DNA of 64,000 nucleotides from an uncultured Bacteroidota bacterium. GTDB taxonomy: Bacteria > Bacteroidota > Bacteroidia > 2-12-FULL-35-15. The stretch covers positions 237,569 to 301,568 of the forward strand of contig CAIYIS010000045.1 in NCBI GenBank assembly GCA_903926385.1. Reading direction: 5' to 3'. Each line of letters begins with the position of its first letter. Position 1 is the first letter of the stretch. This document shows positions 42,765 through 51,690 of this stretch, in pieces. Below the pieces are notes generated by a model. It was not told the DNA's origin. It saw only the letters and a list, made by a program, of their open reading frames with translations, and ran no database searches. The position numbers were made by a program, and so were the translations under genes.

Positions 42765-44579
42765 ATCTTTTTTATTACTTAAAGCCTGAGTAAATTTATT
42801 TTCTCTTGCTTTATCATCATTGTTTTTAAAATAGTAAAGTGAAAAATTATCGTAATCTGCCTTTAATTTTTCGTGTGTAACCATTGGCAAACGGTTGGTA
42901 ATGTAATTATCGAGATAGGCCGGAAAGTTAGTGTATTGAAAGTTTTCACCAAGTTTAGCGGTTAGTTGTGCTATCAGTTTGCTATCGTAAGTAATAATTT
43001 CGGTACGTATTTGGTATGGCGAAAAGTTAATATTTGCAAAACGGAATGTGTCTTTGGTAATAGGCCGAGCATGCACAGGAAAAACAAAATTAATATTCTT
43101 GCTTTCGAAATACTCTATAGAACCATGCTTTTCGTGGCCAATACGTTCTCTATGGTCCACTTTTGAATGGGCTATCACTGTATCAGTTAATCCGTGAAAC
43201 TCCTGAATGTAAGTAAAGTTGGCATAATACCCCATACACGCTTGTCCTCCTTTAATAAGCATTCGGGCATCTATTCCGTCAAAACAATTGTGAAGAGCCT
43301 TACCCAATTTAATTTCTTCCTGCATTGGATAATAACTGGTGTACACATAACGTTCGTCAGAAACATCGCCATTCCACGTGGTTATTTCTTTGCCGTTTTT
43401 ATCGGTTGCCTTAAATACATCCATTCGTATTGATGTTTCAAGAAATCCAGCCAGTACCAGAATTCCCAAAATAAGATTAATGTTTTTATGTTTTACCAGT
43501 TTGGTAATGGAATAAAAGATAATGAAGTAAAGAAAAGGGGCTATTGGTATAATGAATCTGGCGTACATAAAATCACCACCTACCTTTGCAACAAAGAAAA
43601 TCAGATACAGAATAACAATCTTGGTGCTCACCAAAAATGCACAATTCATTTTATCACTTAAAAACACTTTTAAGTTTTTAATAAATTTATTCTTGATTAG
43701 AGGCAGTACAATAAAAAAAGGAAGAATGATGGCAAGAATGGAAACAAAATGCGGTTTGAAATATAACCAGATATACTGAAACCCTTTGCTGTAAAAACTC
43801 TCGTTACCCAATTTGTCGTAGTATGTATTCGGGAAAATGTAGCCATAATAATTATATCGCCACAAGAAATAAGGAATGTAAATGATGATGACCGCAAGGT
43901 TGAAAAACAAAAGGGTTTTGATAATAGTAACCAACTCTTTTTTCTGAAAAAACAAATTGCATGCGAAAAGTAAATTGGCCAGAAATAGGATTAACAGCGT
44001 GTCAGGGCGTGTCATCATAGCCAGACATAAAAACAATCCGGTGAGCATATATCTCTTGGTTTCTTTTATGGATGTAAAAAAGAAAACATAAAAAGCCGAA
44101 CACAGCAGAAAACTAAAGAATGATGTTTCGAGTCCTGAAGTAGCCCACGTATTGTAATCGTAATTAAGTGCAAGAGCAAGTGTGATGAATGGAATCAAAA
44201 AAACTCTGTTGTGTTTTGCAATTTTATAAACCATGAGAGAACTCAGAATAAGCGTTCCGATGGATGATAAAATTCCGAGCACCTGCACAGTGATGGTTGG
44301 GTCGCGTTTTAGCCAAGTAAAGAAACTAACTAGCATGATCCATAAAAAATCCGTGAAGCCCTCTACTCTTTCCCCTTTATTGTATACAAGACCGTTTCCA
44401 CCAACCAGATTTTGTACATATCGTAAAGCAATAAAAATATCGTCTCCAAGCCATCTTAGTTTGTAAGAATAAATAATACTAATCAGAATGGTTAATACAG
44501 AAATAAGAATGAATAAATTTTTATTTTCTTTTACAGGTGTTACAGCAGGTTGTGCTTTTGTCTTCGCTTTATTTGCCAT
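42762..44579 (-). CDS. GT-C family polytopic membrane glycosyltransferase
   Basis: 605 residues. Eleven or so membrane helices occupy about 24-390. The first periplasmic loop has the acidic catalytic motif WLGDDIFIALRYVQNLVGGNGLVYN, with GERVEGFTDFLW following. This matches GT-C enzymes of the arabinosyl/mannosyltransferase type (AftB-like). The 200-residue soluble C-terminal domain is periplasmic. It probably transfers a sugar from a polyprenyl phosphate carrier, such as the product of the GT2 gene next to it. Acceptor unknown. Confidence 0.85.
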   Translation of the reverse strand: MANKAKTKAQPAVTPVKENKNLFILISVLTILISIIYSYKLRWLGDDIFIALRYVQNLVGGNGLVYNKGERVEGFTDFLWIMLVSFFTWLKRDPTITVQVLGILSSIGTLILSSLMVYKIAKHNRVFLIPFITLALALNYDYNTWATSGLETSFFSFLLCSAFYVFFFTSIKETKRYMLTGLFLCLAMMTRPDTLLILFLANLLFACNLFFQKKELVTIIKTLLFFNLAVIIIYIPYFLWRYNYYGYIFPNTYYDKLGNESFYSKGFQYIWLYFKPHFVSILAIILPFFIVLPLIKNKFIKNLKVFLSDKMNCAFLVSTKIVILYLIFFVAKVGGDFMYARFIIPIAPFLYFIIFYSITKLVKHKNINLILGILVLAGFLETSIRMDVFKATDKNGKEITTWNGDVSDERYVYTSYYPMQEEIKLGKALHNCFDGIDARMLIKGGQACMGYYANFTYIQEFHGLTDTVIAHSKVDHRERIGHEKHGSIEYFESKNINFVFPVHARPITKDTFRFANINFSPYQIRTEIITYDSKLIAQLTAKLGENFQYTNFPAYLDNYITNRLPMVTHEKLKADYDNFSLYYFKNNDDKARENKFTQALSNKKD

Positions 44580-44604
44580 ATAGGTTTCCGTTTAATTTAG
44601 TTTT

Positions 44605-44612
44605 CAAAAGTA
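44605..44612 (-). promoter_or_regulatory. Candidate -7 promoter element (TACTTTTG)
   Basis: TACTTTTG on the minus strand lies 26 bp upstream of the GT-C start at 44579. Confidence 0.5.
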
Positions 44613-44732
44613 ATCAAAAATTGTTACTTCCAAATTCGTTCAACTAAATTAGCACATGGTATTTAAAATCATGAGGATTCGATACTCCATCAGTAGAATG
44701 AAAATAAAATCGACTGGTTGGTTTATTCTACT

Positions 44733-44740
44733 TACATTTG
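44733..44740 (+). promoter_or_regulatory. Candidate -7 promoter element (TACATTTG)
   Basis: TACATTTG lies 28 bp upstream of the ATG at 44768. Confidence 0.5.
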
Positions 44741-44767
44741 TTAACTAACTTATAAAACACACTATCC

Positions 44768-45205
44768 ATGCAAAAGACAGCACAACTAATTAGCCTGTTC
44801 ATTCTATTTACTTTTGGTACAACTACCACTTCTATCGCACAAGTAACTACAAAAGCAATTACCGATGCATTCTTTGCGCTTTATGCAAAAGACCCGGGCA
44901 AGGCGGTAGAATATGCCTTTTCCACAAATAAGTATATGCTTAAAAAACCGGAAGTGGTTAGTAATGTGAAAACGCAGTTGAAGTCGCTTTCGGGAGTGCT
45001 TGGCACATATTACGGTAATGAATTAATTTCGGATAATTCAATTGCTCCAAGTTTTAGGGAAATTAAATTTCTTATTAAATACGACCGCGAACCCATTCAA
45101 TTTACCTTTCTACTTTATAAACCTTTTAATACCTGGATGGTTCTCAACTTTGCATATAACGAGAATCTGGATAAGGAAATTGCCGGAGCAGAAAAAACGA
45201 AATAG
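44768..45205 (+). CDS. Periplasmic protein of unknown function
   Basis: 145 residues with a signal peptide (MQKTAQLISLFILFTFGTTTT, cleavage near SIAQ). The mature part is a small alpha/beta domain: FFALYAKDPGKAVEYAFSTNKYM, then FREIKFLIKYDREPIQFTFLLYKPFNTWMVLNFAY (in part), with a predicted four-strand sheet. The order helix then strands resembles NTF2/DUF4783-like folds. No family was recognised. A good -7 promoter element precedes it, and it stands alone, converging on the LysM pair. Confidence 0.7.
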   Translation: MQKTAQLISLFILFTFGTTTTSIAQVTTKAITDAFFALYAKDPGKAVEYAFSTNKYMLKKPEVVSNVKTQLKSLSGVLGTYYGNELISDNSIAPSFREIKFLIKYDREPIQFTFLLYKPFNTWMVLNFAYNENLDKEIAGAEKTK

Positions 45206-45252
45206 AGAATAGATTCTTTAACCGATTTGGCGAGTAGGATTAGTGGTATCGT

Positions 45253-46122
45253 TTAAAAATGATACCCCTTATAATTTTTGGTAAATTCTTCAGGAGCGAT
45301 AGGTTGATTTACTTTCATGTCGTGGTATTCGTAAGTTTCAAAAACACCTTTGTCATCAAAAACCTTATTGTTTACAGGGAGCAACAAGTCTTTATCGATT
45401 AAAAGCAAAGTAAGTTTTGCATAAGCATTAGGTACCTGAATAATGTCACCTTCTCTCACATCATTATAGTTACTTATTTTTGGGTTGTTTTCCAAAATCA
45501 TATACTCACTCAGTCTTAGCTTGCGAGCAATGGTAACAAGGTTTTCACCTTTCATCACCTTGTAAGGGCCCCATGCATAATCAGGAAACGAAATGGCCAG
45601 TTTGTAGCATGGTTTTCCATCATACATTTCTTCTCCGAAAACAGAAAAAACTTTATCAAGTTTATCTCCCGATTTTTTATAACCGTCTTTTAAAATATCT
45701 GCCAGATATTGAAATCCCATTTCATGTATGGTATGATGCTGGTCTTTTCTCATCATTGAGCCATAAGGGTCGAGCGAAAGGTTTACATAAGGAAATGAAC
45801 CGGGATTAACATACGCTTCTCCTTTGTTCCATCCCTGTATCCATAGTACTTCTATACCTTTTATATAGAGATACAATTTACGGGGGCTTATTTGCAACTT
45901 CACTTTCGATTCGGTGTGTTGCATTCTTCCTTTTATTCGCTCATTGCATTGCAGGCTGTATCGAAGTGTTTTTACATTATCTATCGATGTAAAAATTTTT
46001 TCAATTAACTCGCGGTTGCCGGGCGTAGAAGTTTTTTTAGTGGAATGAGTAAACGATAATAACACCACACTAATACACAAAAGTGCTCCGTAAACTGCTG
46101 TATGATGTAACTTGAATCTCAT
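45253..46122 (-). CDS. DUF1571-like periplasmic protein with embedded LysM (first copy)
   Basis: 289 residues with an N-terminal hydrophobic anchor. The fold matches DUF1571-type, LolA-like domains: IDNVKTLRYSLQCNERIKGRM, SKVKLQISPRKLYLY, and the closing LLLPVNNKVFDDKGVFETYEYHDMKVN (in part). Residues about 175-225 are a LysM domain (YKVMKGENLVTIARKL, NPKISNYNDVREGDIIQVP) set inside that fold. LysM binds peptidoglycan. The RKDQHHTI motif near 118 is shared with the paralogue upstream. A -7 element (CAAAGATA complement, 46145-46152) lies upstream. Confidence 0.8.
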   Translation of the reverse strand: MRFKLHHTAVYGALLCISVVLLSFTHSTKKTSTPGNRELIEKIFTSIDNVKTLRYSLQCNERIKGRMQHTESKVKLQISPRKLYLYIKGIEVLWIQGWNKGEAYVNPGSFPYVNLSLDPYGSMMRKDQHHTIHEMGFQYLADILKDGYKKSGDKLDKVFSVFGEEMYDGKPCYKLAISFPDYAWGPYKVMKGENLVTIARKLRLSEYMILENNPKISNYNDVREGDIIQVPNAYAKLTLLLIDKDLLLPVNNKVFDDKGVFETYEYHDMKVNQPIAPEEFTKNYKGYHF

Positions 46123-46144
46123 TTGTAACTTTTCCTTTGTGGCA

Positions 46145-46152
46145 CAAAGATA
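46145..46152 (-). promoter_or_regulatory. Candidate -7 promoter element (TATCTTTG)
   Basis: TATCTTTG on the minus strand lies 23 bp upstream of the start at 46122. Confidence 0.5.
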
Positions 46153-46179
46153 GTTTTTAATCGTTTCTTTATTCTATTT

Positions 46180-47031
46180 CTAAAAACTATAATCTTTAAA
46201 ACTTGTCGAAAATTCATCGCTTGCAAAAACTGGATTGATGAGCACATTAAAAAATTCGTACTCTTCGAAAAGTCCAGCTTCATCATACACCATAACTTTA
46301 ATTGGGATGAATGTTTTTTTATCTATAAACACAATTACTTTATTAGAATAGGGCACAGGGATTAGTAATGTTTTGCCCTCTTTTATAGTTCCGAAATAGC
46401 TCGACAAATCATTCTTGTATCTTATTTTGTAATCGGATGTATTTAGCTTGTGCGAAATACTTGTTACCGTTTCTCCTTTCTGGGTAGTGTATTCAATGTA
46501 TTTATATTCGGGATAATCAATGATGACCTGATAGCATTCCGTATTGTTCCAGGTTAACACTCCTGCATATTTAAAATGTTTATTAAAATCTTTCGGAGCT
46601 TTAATAATGGTATTGGCTATAGTAGCTCCTACATATTGAGTACCCAGTTCAAAAATGGTATGATGCTGATCTTTGCGCATAATACTTCCATAGGGGTCGA
46701 GGTCGAGGTTAACAAATGGGAGTGTGCGCGAATGGACAGTGGCATTTCCTTTGTTTTTGCCTTCCAGCCATAGCACTTCAACACCTTTAGAGATACTTCC
46801 GAAATAAATCTTTTTGGGAGAGTAATTTATTTTTACTTTCGATTCGGCTATGTGCAGATTGTTATTCACCCTCTCGGTGGCTCTTACCTCATACTTTTGA
46901 GTTTTGATATTCTTTATACTGTCCATCATTTGCTGAATGATGTCGCGGCACGAAACTGTTTCGCTGGGCGATGACGCACCAAGAAACATAAGCATAACCA
47001 TTAGCACCGGAACTATACGCAGAAATCTCAT
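46180..47031 (-). CDS. DUF1571-like periplasmic protein with embedded LysM (second copy)
   Basis: 283 residues, paralogous to the protein encoded downstream: IKNIKTQKYEVRATERVNNN, SKVKINYSPKKIYF, the same MRKDQHHTIFELG motif, a LysM-like segment near 175-225 (YTTQKGETVTSISHKLNTSDYKIRYKN, in part) and the closing FIPIKVMVYDEAGLFEEYEFF strands. N-terminal signal with cleavage near ASS. The LysM here is shorter and less regular than in its partner, so binding may differ. Both genes probably come from a tandem duplication. Confidence 0.78.
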   Translation of the reverse strand: MRFLRIVPVLMVMLMFLGASSPSETVSCRDIIQQMMDSIKNIKTQKYEVRATERVNNNLHIAESKVKINYSPKKIYFGSISKGVEVLWLEGKNKGNATVHSRTLPFVNLDLDPYGSIMRKDQHHTIFELGTQYVGATIANTIIKAPKDFNKHFKYAGVLTWNNTECYQVIIDYPEYKYIEYTTQKGETVTSISHKLNTSDYKIRYKNDLSSYFGTIKEGKTLLIPVPYSNKVIVFIDKKTFIPIKVMVYDEAGLFEEYEFFNVLINPVFASDEFSTSFKDYSF

Positions 47032-47206
47032 TTCTGCAAACTTACTAAAAATGTTTGGAATCAGTTTATTCGTTTTTAGAAAGAATCATACCCGATTGCT
47101 TTTGCCCATTTTGAAGATGAACTTAATCATCAGCATTATTTTTTATTCACATTCCTTTTATCGATGGAATAATAATTTGTATTTTCGTAAAAAAATAAAT
47201 TCGCAT

Positions 47207-47944
47207 ATGAATATAGTTGGAATTATACCTTCGCGATATGCATCCACCCGATTTCCGGGCAAACCGTTGACGGATATAGCCGGAAAGTCGATGATACAAC
47301 GCGTGTACGAACAGGCCCGAAAAGCTAAATCGCTATCGGATGTGTATGTGGCAACTGATGATGCCAGAATAGAAGAGCACGTAAAATCCTTTGGAGGCAA
47401 GGTAATCATGACTAGCGACAAGCACCAGAGCGGCACCGATCGTTGTTTCGAAGCGGTGTTCGAAATTCCGGGAATGGCCGATGTGGTAATAAATATACAA
47501 GGCGATGAACCCTTTATTCATCCCGAACAAATAGACCAGGTGGCTTCTTGTTTTCTGTCGCCAAGTACCCAAATTGCCACCTTGGTAATGAAGATGAAAA
47601 CCACTGTCGACCTTTTTAATCCAAATGTTCCAAAGGTGGTTCTGAATAAAGATATGGAAGCCATTTATTTTAGTCGTCAGGCTATACCTTATATGAGAGG
47701 TGTTGAGCCCGAAGAGTGGTTAAATCATTTTACTTTCTTTAAACATGTGGGAATATATGCCTACACAGTTAAGGCGTTGAAAGAAATTACCTCCTTAAAA
47801 CAATCCACCCTCGAACTCGCGGAAGGATTGGAGCAACTTCGGTGGATTGAGAACGGATATAAGATAAAAGTTAAGTTTACTGAATTTGAGAGCGTTGCCG
47901 TGGATGCGCCAGAAGACTTAAAAAAATTACCTAAATTCTTATAA
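47207..47944 (+). CDS. kdsB: 3-deoxy-manno-octulosonate cytidylyltransferase
   Basis: 245 residues from the ATG at 47207 (MNIVGIIPSRYASTRFPGKPL); the longer in-frame reading from 46937 overlaps the divergent LysM gene and is rejected. GIIPSRYASTRFPGKPL binds CTP, and VINIQGDEPF is the second signature. It activates Kdo as CMP-Kdo for lipopolysaccharide core synthesis. The adjacent HU-SPOR gene follows after 33 bp. Confidence 0.95.
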   Translation: MNIVGIIPSRYASTRFPGKPLTDIAGKSMIQRVYEQARKAKSLSDVYVATDDARIEEHVKSFGGKVIMTSDKHQSGTDRCFEAVFEIPGMADVVINIQGDEPFIHPEQIDQVASCFLSPSTQIATLVMKMKTTVDLFNPNVPKVVLNKDMEAIYFSRQAIPYMRGVEPEEWLNHFTFFKHVGIYAYTVKALKEITSLKQSTLELAEGLEQLRWIENGYKIKVKFTEFESVAVDAPEDLKKLPKFL

Positions 47945-47977
47945 AAATGTAGTACTTTCACGTCCCCAAAAACAGAA

Positions 47978-49018
47978 ATGCAAAAGGTAGATAAACATAT
48001 AAGCGAATTATTATACGAACACGATTGTGTTATTGTACCTGATTTTGGTGGGTTTGTGAGTAATTATAATTCGGCTGCCATTCATCCGGTTCAGCATACT
48101 TTTACTCCTCCTTCAAAAAAAATAGTATTCAATGTTAATCTGAATAACAACGATGGTTTATTAGCCAATCGTATTGTAATAGCCGAAAACACTAACTATC
48201 CGGAAGCCATTCGATACATCAGCAGATTTGTGGAATACACCAATGCTGAATTGAAAAAAGGAACAAAAGTAAAAATAGATGAAGTAGGAACTTTATTTCT
48301 GGATGTAGAACGCAACATTCAGTTCGAACCATCTTCTACCAATTATCTGTTGCAGTCGTTTGGATTACCTTCTTTCCAATCGCCAGCTATTAAGCGCGAC
48401 AATATTGGCAAACGAATAGAAAAAGAATTTAAAGACCGCGGGCCTGTGGCTCAGGAACGAAAAAAACTGAACGTAAAACGTATGGTTACGTTGGCCATCG
48501 TTACTCCTCTTGTATTCGGACTTATCTGGATTCCGCTGAAAACAGATTTGCTGAAAAATGTAAACTATTCTGATTTGAATCCGTTTGCTCACTCCAAGTC
48601 TGGCGTAACCATTCCGGCAGTAAAGGCACCCAAAACAGCCACTTTACCTAAACAAGGTAAAGCTGTAGCAGCCTATCCGGTTAAAAAAGTCGACACCATT
48701 GCTTCTGTAACCGAAAACAATGCTCAACCTAATGCCGTGGAATCTGTAAAACCCGATTCAACCTTGGTTAAAAACGAAAAGAATGCAACACTCGATTTTA
48801 AATTTCATGTGGTAGCGGGTTGTTTTTCTATCGAAAGTAATGCAATTAATTTTGTGGCTTCCTTGCAACAGCAAAATATAGAAGCCGCTATTATTGGCAA
48901 AAACAATAAAAATTTATTTGTGGTAAGTTGCGGCAACTATGCAACATTTAAAGAAGCCAATCAGCACATCAGTGCACTGCGCAAACAGTTGCCTGATTTA
49001 TGGCTGTATAAAAACTAA
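47978..49018 (+). CDS. HU-like (CCDC81-type) / transmembrane / SPOR fusion protein
   Basis: 346 residues. An N-terminal pair of HU-like domains (HISELLYEHDCVIVPDFGGFVSNY, AELKKGTKVKIDEVGTLFLD, within residues 1-130) is of the bacterial CCDC81 type. A membrane helix at about 168-188 (VTLAIVTPLVFGLIWIPL) puts the HU part in the cytoplasm and the rest in the periplasm. The C-terminal 75 residues are a SPOR domain (FHVVAGCFSIESNAINFVASL), which binds denuded peptidoglycan at septa. This layout is known in Bacteroidota but its role is unclear. Confidence 0.9.
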   Translation: MQKVDKHISELLYEHDCVIVPDFGGFVSNYNSAAIHPVQHTFTPPSKKIVFNVNLNNNDGLLANRIVIAENTNYPEAIRYISRFVEYTNAELKKGTKVKIDEVGTLFLDVERNIQFEPSSTNYLLQSFGLPSFQSPAIKRDNIGKRIEKEFKDRGPVAQERKKLNVKRMVTLAIVTPLVFGLIWIPLKTDLLKNVNYSDLNPFAHSKSGVTIPAVKAPKTATLPKQGKAVAAYPVKKVDTIASVTENNAQPNAVESVKPDSTLVKNEKNATLDFKFHVVAGCFSIESNAINFVASLQQQNIEAAIIGKNNKNLFVVSCGNYATFKEANQHISALRKQLPDLWLYKN

Positions 49019-49075
49019 TCCTTAAGCGGCTTTCTTTTTCTCGAATCTCCTATTTACAGTTTCTTCAAAAATTGG

Positions 49076-49651
49076 TTAGGGCTTAGTGTTCTCCTCCGGC
49101 AAAGCCGTTTTTTTAGCTCTGCTGTTTTTATAAAGTTTGATAGCAATAAGCAAAGTACCTGAGAAGATAAGCAACCCCAGTATTCCGTAAACAAAGCCTG
49201 TATTACTTTTCAGCACTATTAAAAACACAATAGATACCAGAAAAATGGTAGCCACCTCGTTCCACAAGCGCAGTTTGAACGATGTGTATTTTATTTCATC
49301 GCGTTGCAATTTTTTAAACATTACATGACATTCCATGTGATACAGCACCAATCCGCCCACAAAACAAAGTTTCAAAATAAAATACGCCTGAGGCAGGTAC
49401 CACGAAGGTATTTCCCATACTATCCATCCTCCAAACACCCCGGCAAGTATCATCGATGGCCAGGTTATTCCGTACCACAATCGTTTTTCCATTATCTTAT
49501 ATTGTGTTTGCAACACTGTTCTGGCAGGCTCTTCCATTTGTTCGGCTTCGGTATGATAAATAAACAAACGAACAATATAAAACAACCCGGCAAACCAGGT
49601 TACTACAAATATAATGTGCAATGCAAGCAAATAAGGAAAGGGATGTACCAT
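49076..49651 (-). CDS. HemJ/CopD-like membrane protein (protoporphyrinogen oxidase family)
   Basis: 191 residues from the ATG at 49649-49651. Five membrane helices; the first includes ALHIIFVVTWFAGLFYIVRLF with the conserved His, and the family core RLWYGITWPSMILAG and HMECHVMFKKL follow. HemJ oxidises protoporphyrinogen IX to protoporphyrin IX in haem synthesis; CopD relatives share the fold, so the exact reaction is not certain. A Lys-rich C-terminal tail is cytoplasmic. Confidence 0.85.
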   Translation of the reverse strand: MVHPFPYLLALHIIFVVTWFAGLFYIVRLFIYHTEAEQMEEPARTVLQTQYKIMEKRLWYGITWPSMILAGVFGGWIVWEIPSWYLPQAYFILKLCFVGGLVLYHMECHVMFKKLQRDEIKYTSFKLRLWNEVATIFLVSIVFLIVLKSNTGFVYGILGLLIFSGTLLIAIKLYKNSRAKKTALPEENTKP

Positions 49652-49745
49652 AATTTTTGTGTTTATTTCCGGCAAAGGTAGGAAAATGTTTATTTGTTCA
49701 ATGGTTCAATGGTTCATTCATTTCAGATTTAAACTCCGAACTCCT

Positions 49746-50438
49746 TTACCCCGCCAATCCCATCCTTTCAGCTGCAATGATGAGGCCGGCTTTGCTATTT
49801 ACTTCAAAATATTCTTTCAAACTCTCTATTTGTTTGTAAACAGTCGACTCCGATTTGTGCACTATTTCTGCTATTTTTTTAGCCGACTTACCTTGGCATA
49901 GGAGTTTTAATATTATAATATTCGTTTCGGAGAGTTCTTTTTTGGGTTTGTTTTTAGCTGTGTTTACGGGGGTTTGGGAGGGAGGCACTTTTGCTTTTAC
50001 TTCTTCCAGAATAACCGGTGCAAATTCGCTGTTGATAAATGCAGGATTATTTTTCAGTTCTGTCACGTAATCCAGAAACTCCCGAATGCCGCAGTGCGAG
50101 GGCAAACACACATGCACACCTGCTTTGACCAACTCGGGTAATAGTTCGGGAAAAGTATTGTGCGAACGAACAATAATATGGAGTTGAGGATAATGTTCTA
50201 CCAGCAAGAACACACATTGATATCCCATGAAATGAGGCATGGCAAGGTTGACGAGAAGAATATCGGGTGGTGATGATTGGATAAACGAAAACAATTCGGA
50301 AGGGCTGGAAGTAAGCAAAACCGGTTCTACTTTGTGGCGTCTGATGAGCAAATTTTTTAGCGAGTCGCAGATTATTTTCTGGTCTTCAAAAACACCGAGG
50401 CGGATGGGTTGCACATTTTTTGCATCTGTTTTGATCAT
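49746..50438 (-). CDS. LuxR-type transcription regulator with degenerate receiver domain
   Basis: 230 residues. A response-regulator-like receiver spans about 10-130 and a LuxR HTH about 165-228 (LSETNIIILKLLCQGKSAKKIAEIV, in part, and SESTVYKQIESL). The acidic pair is present (FEDQ) but the phospho-acceptor site is Asn64 (PDILLVNLAMP) instead of Asp, and the switch Lys near 112 is absent (CLPSHCG). It therefore cannot be activated by normal Asp phosphorylation. No histidine kinase is adjacent. Target genes unknown; the Fn3-like gene begins 516 bp away. Confidence 0.88.
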   Translation of the reverse strand: MIKTDAKNVQPIRLGVFEDQKIICDSLKNLLIRRHKVEPVLLTSSPSELFSFIQSSPPDILLVNLAMPHFMGYQCVFLLVEHYPQLHIIVRSHNTFPELLPELVKAGVHVCLPSHCGIREFLDYVTELKNNPAFINSEFAPVILEEVKAKVPPSQTPVNTAKNKPKKELSETNIIILKLLCQGKSAKKIAEIVHKSESTVYKQIESLKEYFEVNSKAGLIIAAERMGLAG

Positions 50439-50953
50439 GGCAGAGTAAGTTATGTGATTAATTTTATTACATCTGTTCTACAAAAATAAACAAAATAAAT
50501 CGAAATATATTGCGTTGAGTTAAAAATATTTTTCAAACATCACTTACCTGTCAGCGCATTACCCTGTGTTGTGTTCCGAAAACTGGAATTATTAAGTGTA
50601 AAATTTGTAATTTTTATTTCCGATTTCTCCACTTTTATTTTCCGAAAACTGCACAAGTAAGCCCCAAATTACTTCCAAAAAGCGAAAAAAAAATTTCCAA
50701 ATTACCCACCGCAATTCGGTAATTTACTACCGCAATTATTCCATAAGCCCTCCTTAAATTTGTAACACAAAAACTGCATACGTTTTACAAATTGATAAAC
50801 TAAAAACACAGCAAGAGGTAAACCAAAAACAACAACATCAGTTCGGGACCTACCCTCCCCATTAGGCAATAACAAAAATCCGTCTTCACACCGTAAAACC
50901 GAGCAGGAGGTAAAGTAATAAATCAGTATTAATTAGTAAAAACAAAAATCGTT
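50439..50953. other. Long promoter/leader region of the second Fn3-like gene
   Basis: AT-rich with no coding sequence. The -7 element TAAATTTG stands at 50755-50762, giving a leader of about 185 nt before the ATG at 50954. The leader contains GTTCGGGACC, CCCTCCCC and CCGAGCAGGAGG blocks without an obvious stable hairpin. Upstream of the promoter, the 9-mer ACCGCAATT occurs twice (50708-50716 and 50729-50737) and TTTTATTTCCGA / TTTTATTTTCCGA recurs near 50620. Confidence 0.5.
50755..50762 (+). promoter_or_regulatory. Candidate -7 promoter element (TAAATTTG)
   Basis: TAAATTTG fits TAnnTTTG; 191 bp separate it from the ATG at 50954, so the transcript would have a long untranslated leader. Confidence 0.5.
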
Positions 50954-51655
50954 ATGAAAAAATTAAATTTTAAGAGCGAACGTGTTTTTAAAAAAGCGTT
51001 TCGCAAAAAACTAAAAAAGAGTAAAAAGAGTAGTATTGCCGCTGTAGTGGCTATGAGTATTGTGTTGCCTGTTCATCAGGTAACAGGTGTTTTGATGTTT
51101 CCGAAAGATAAAAACGGACGCAAAAACCGGGCTACAGATATAGTGGCCGGTTGCACAAGCAATACGTGGGTAACCATAGATGTAGCCGTATTAACCGCAG
51201 TAACATTGGCCATTACCAATTATGGTAGTGCCTTAGCCAGCGACAGGCCGGGGCTGTTTACCATTATGAAAAATGCCATTATCGAAAAATTGTTGGTTCC
51301 TTTTCAGGCTGCAGCCAATGCCAATCCGGTAGAAAGCCGCAGAATTTTAGAAAGTGGTGGGTTTAAAGTTAAAGAAGTGGCCATTCCTCAAATAAAGGAA
51401 TTCAAATGCCAGGATGGTACTTCTTCGGGTTCGGTAGATTTGATTACTGCAGGTGGGCCTAAAAACAAAGCTCATTTGCATCAGTGGTACAGTTCTATAG
51501 ATGGTATTAATTTTACTAGAGAACAAGCCACCACTGGTATTCGTACCACCATCACTAATCTGCCGGCTGGCAAATATGCCTATTTTACTACCGAATTATG
51601 CGTTCAGGATGTCAAACAAGGCATGTCTCAGATTATTCGGATAATGGTAAAATAA
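50954..51655 (+). CDS. Small helical + Fn3-like domain protein (member B of a pair)
   Basis: 233 residues. The first 40 are extremely basic (FKKAFRKKLKKSKKSS) and run into a hydrophobic stretch SIAAVVAMSIVLPVH, which may be a membrane anchor or signal. Residues about 70-150 look helical and end in ILESGGFKVKEVAI; an Fn3-like sandwich follows, with PAGKYAYFTTEL near 210. The GGF-VKEV junction and AGK-x-Y strand recur in the protein at 5597. Function unknown. A 21-bp tandem array and a terminator directly follow, inside the likely transcript. Confidence 0.82.
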   Translation: MKKLNFKSERVFKKAFRKKLKKSKKSSIAAVVAMSIVLPVHQVTGVLMFPKDKNGRKNRATDIVAGCTSNTWVTIDVAVLTAVTLAITNYGSALASDRPGLFTIMKNAIIEKLLVPFQAAANANPVESRRILESGGFKVKEVAIPQIKEFKCQDGTSSGSVDLITAGGPKNKAHLHQWYSSIDGINFTREQATTGIRTTITNLPAGKYAYFTTELCVQDVKQGMSQIIRIMVK

Positions 51656-51690
51656 GCAAAAAGGCCAAAAACGCCTCCGAAAAAAGTCGA

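Noticed and set aside
46937-47206. N-terminal extension of kdsB
   Set aside because: It would overlap the divergent LysM gene start and precede the conserved MNIVGIIPSRY opening; the ATG at 47207 fits the family.
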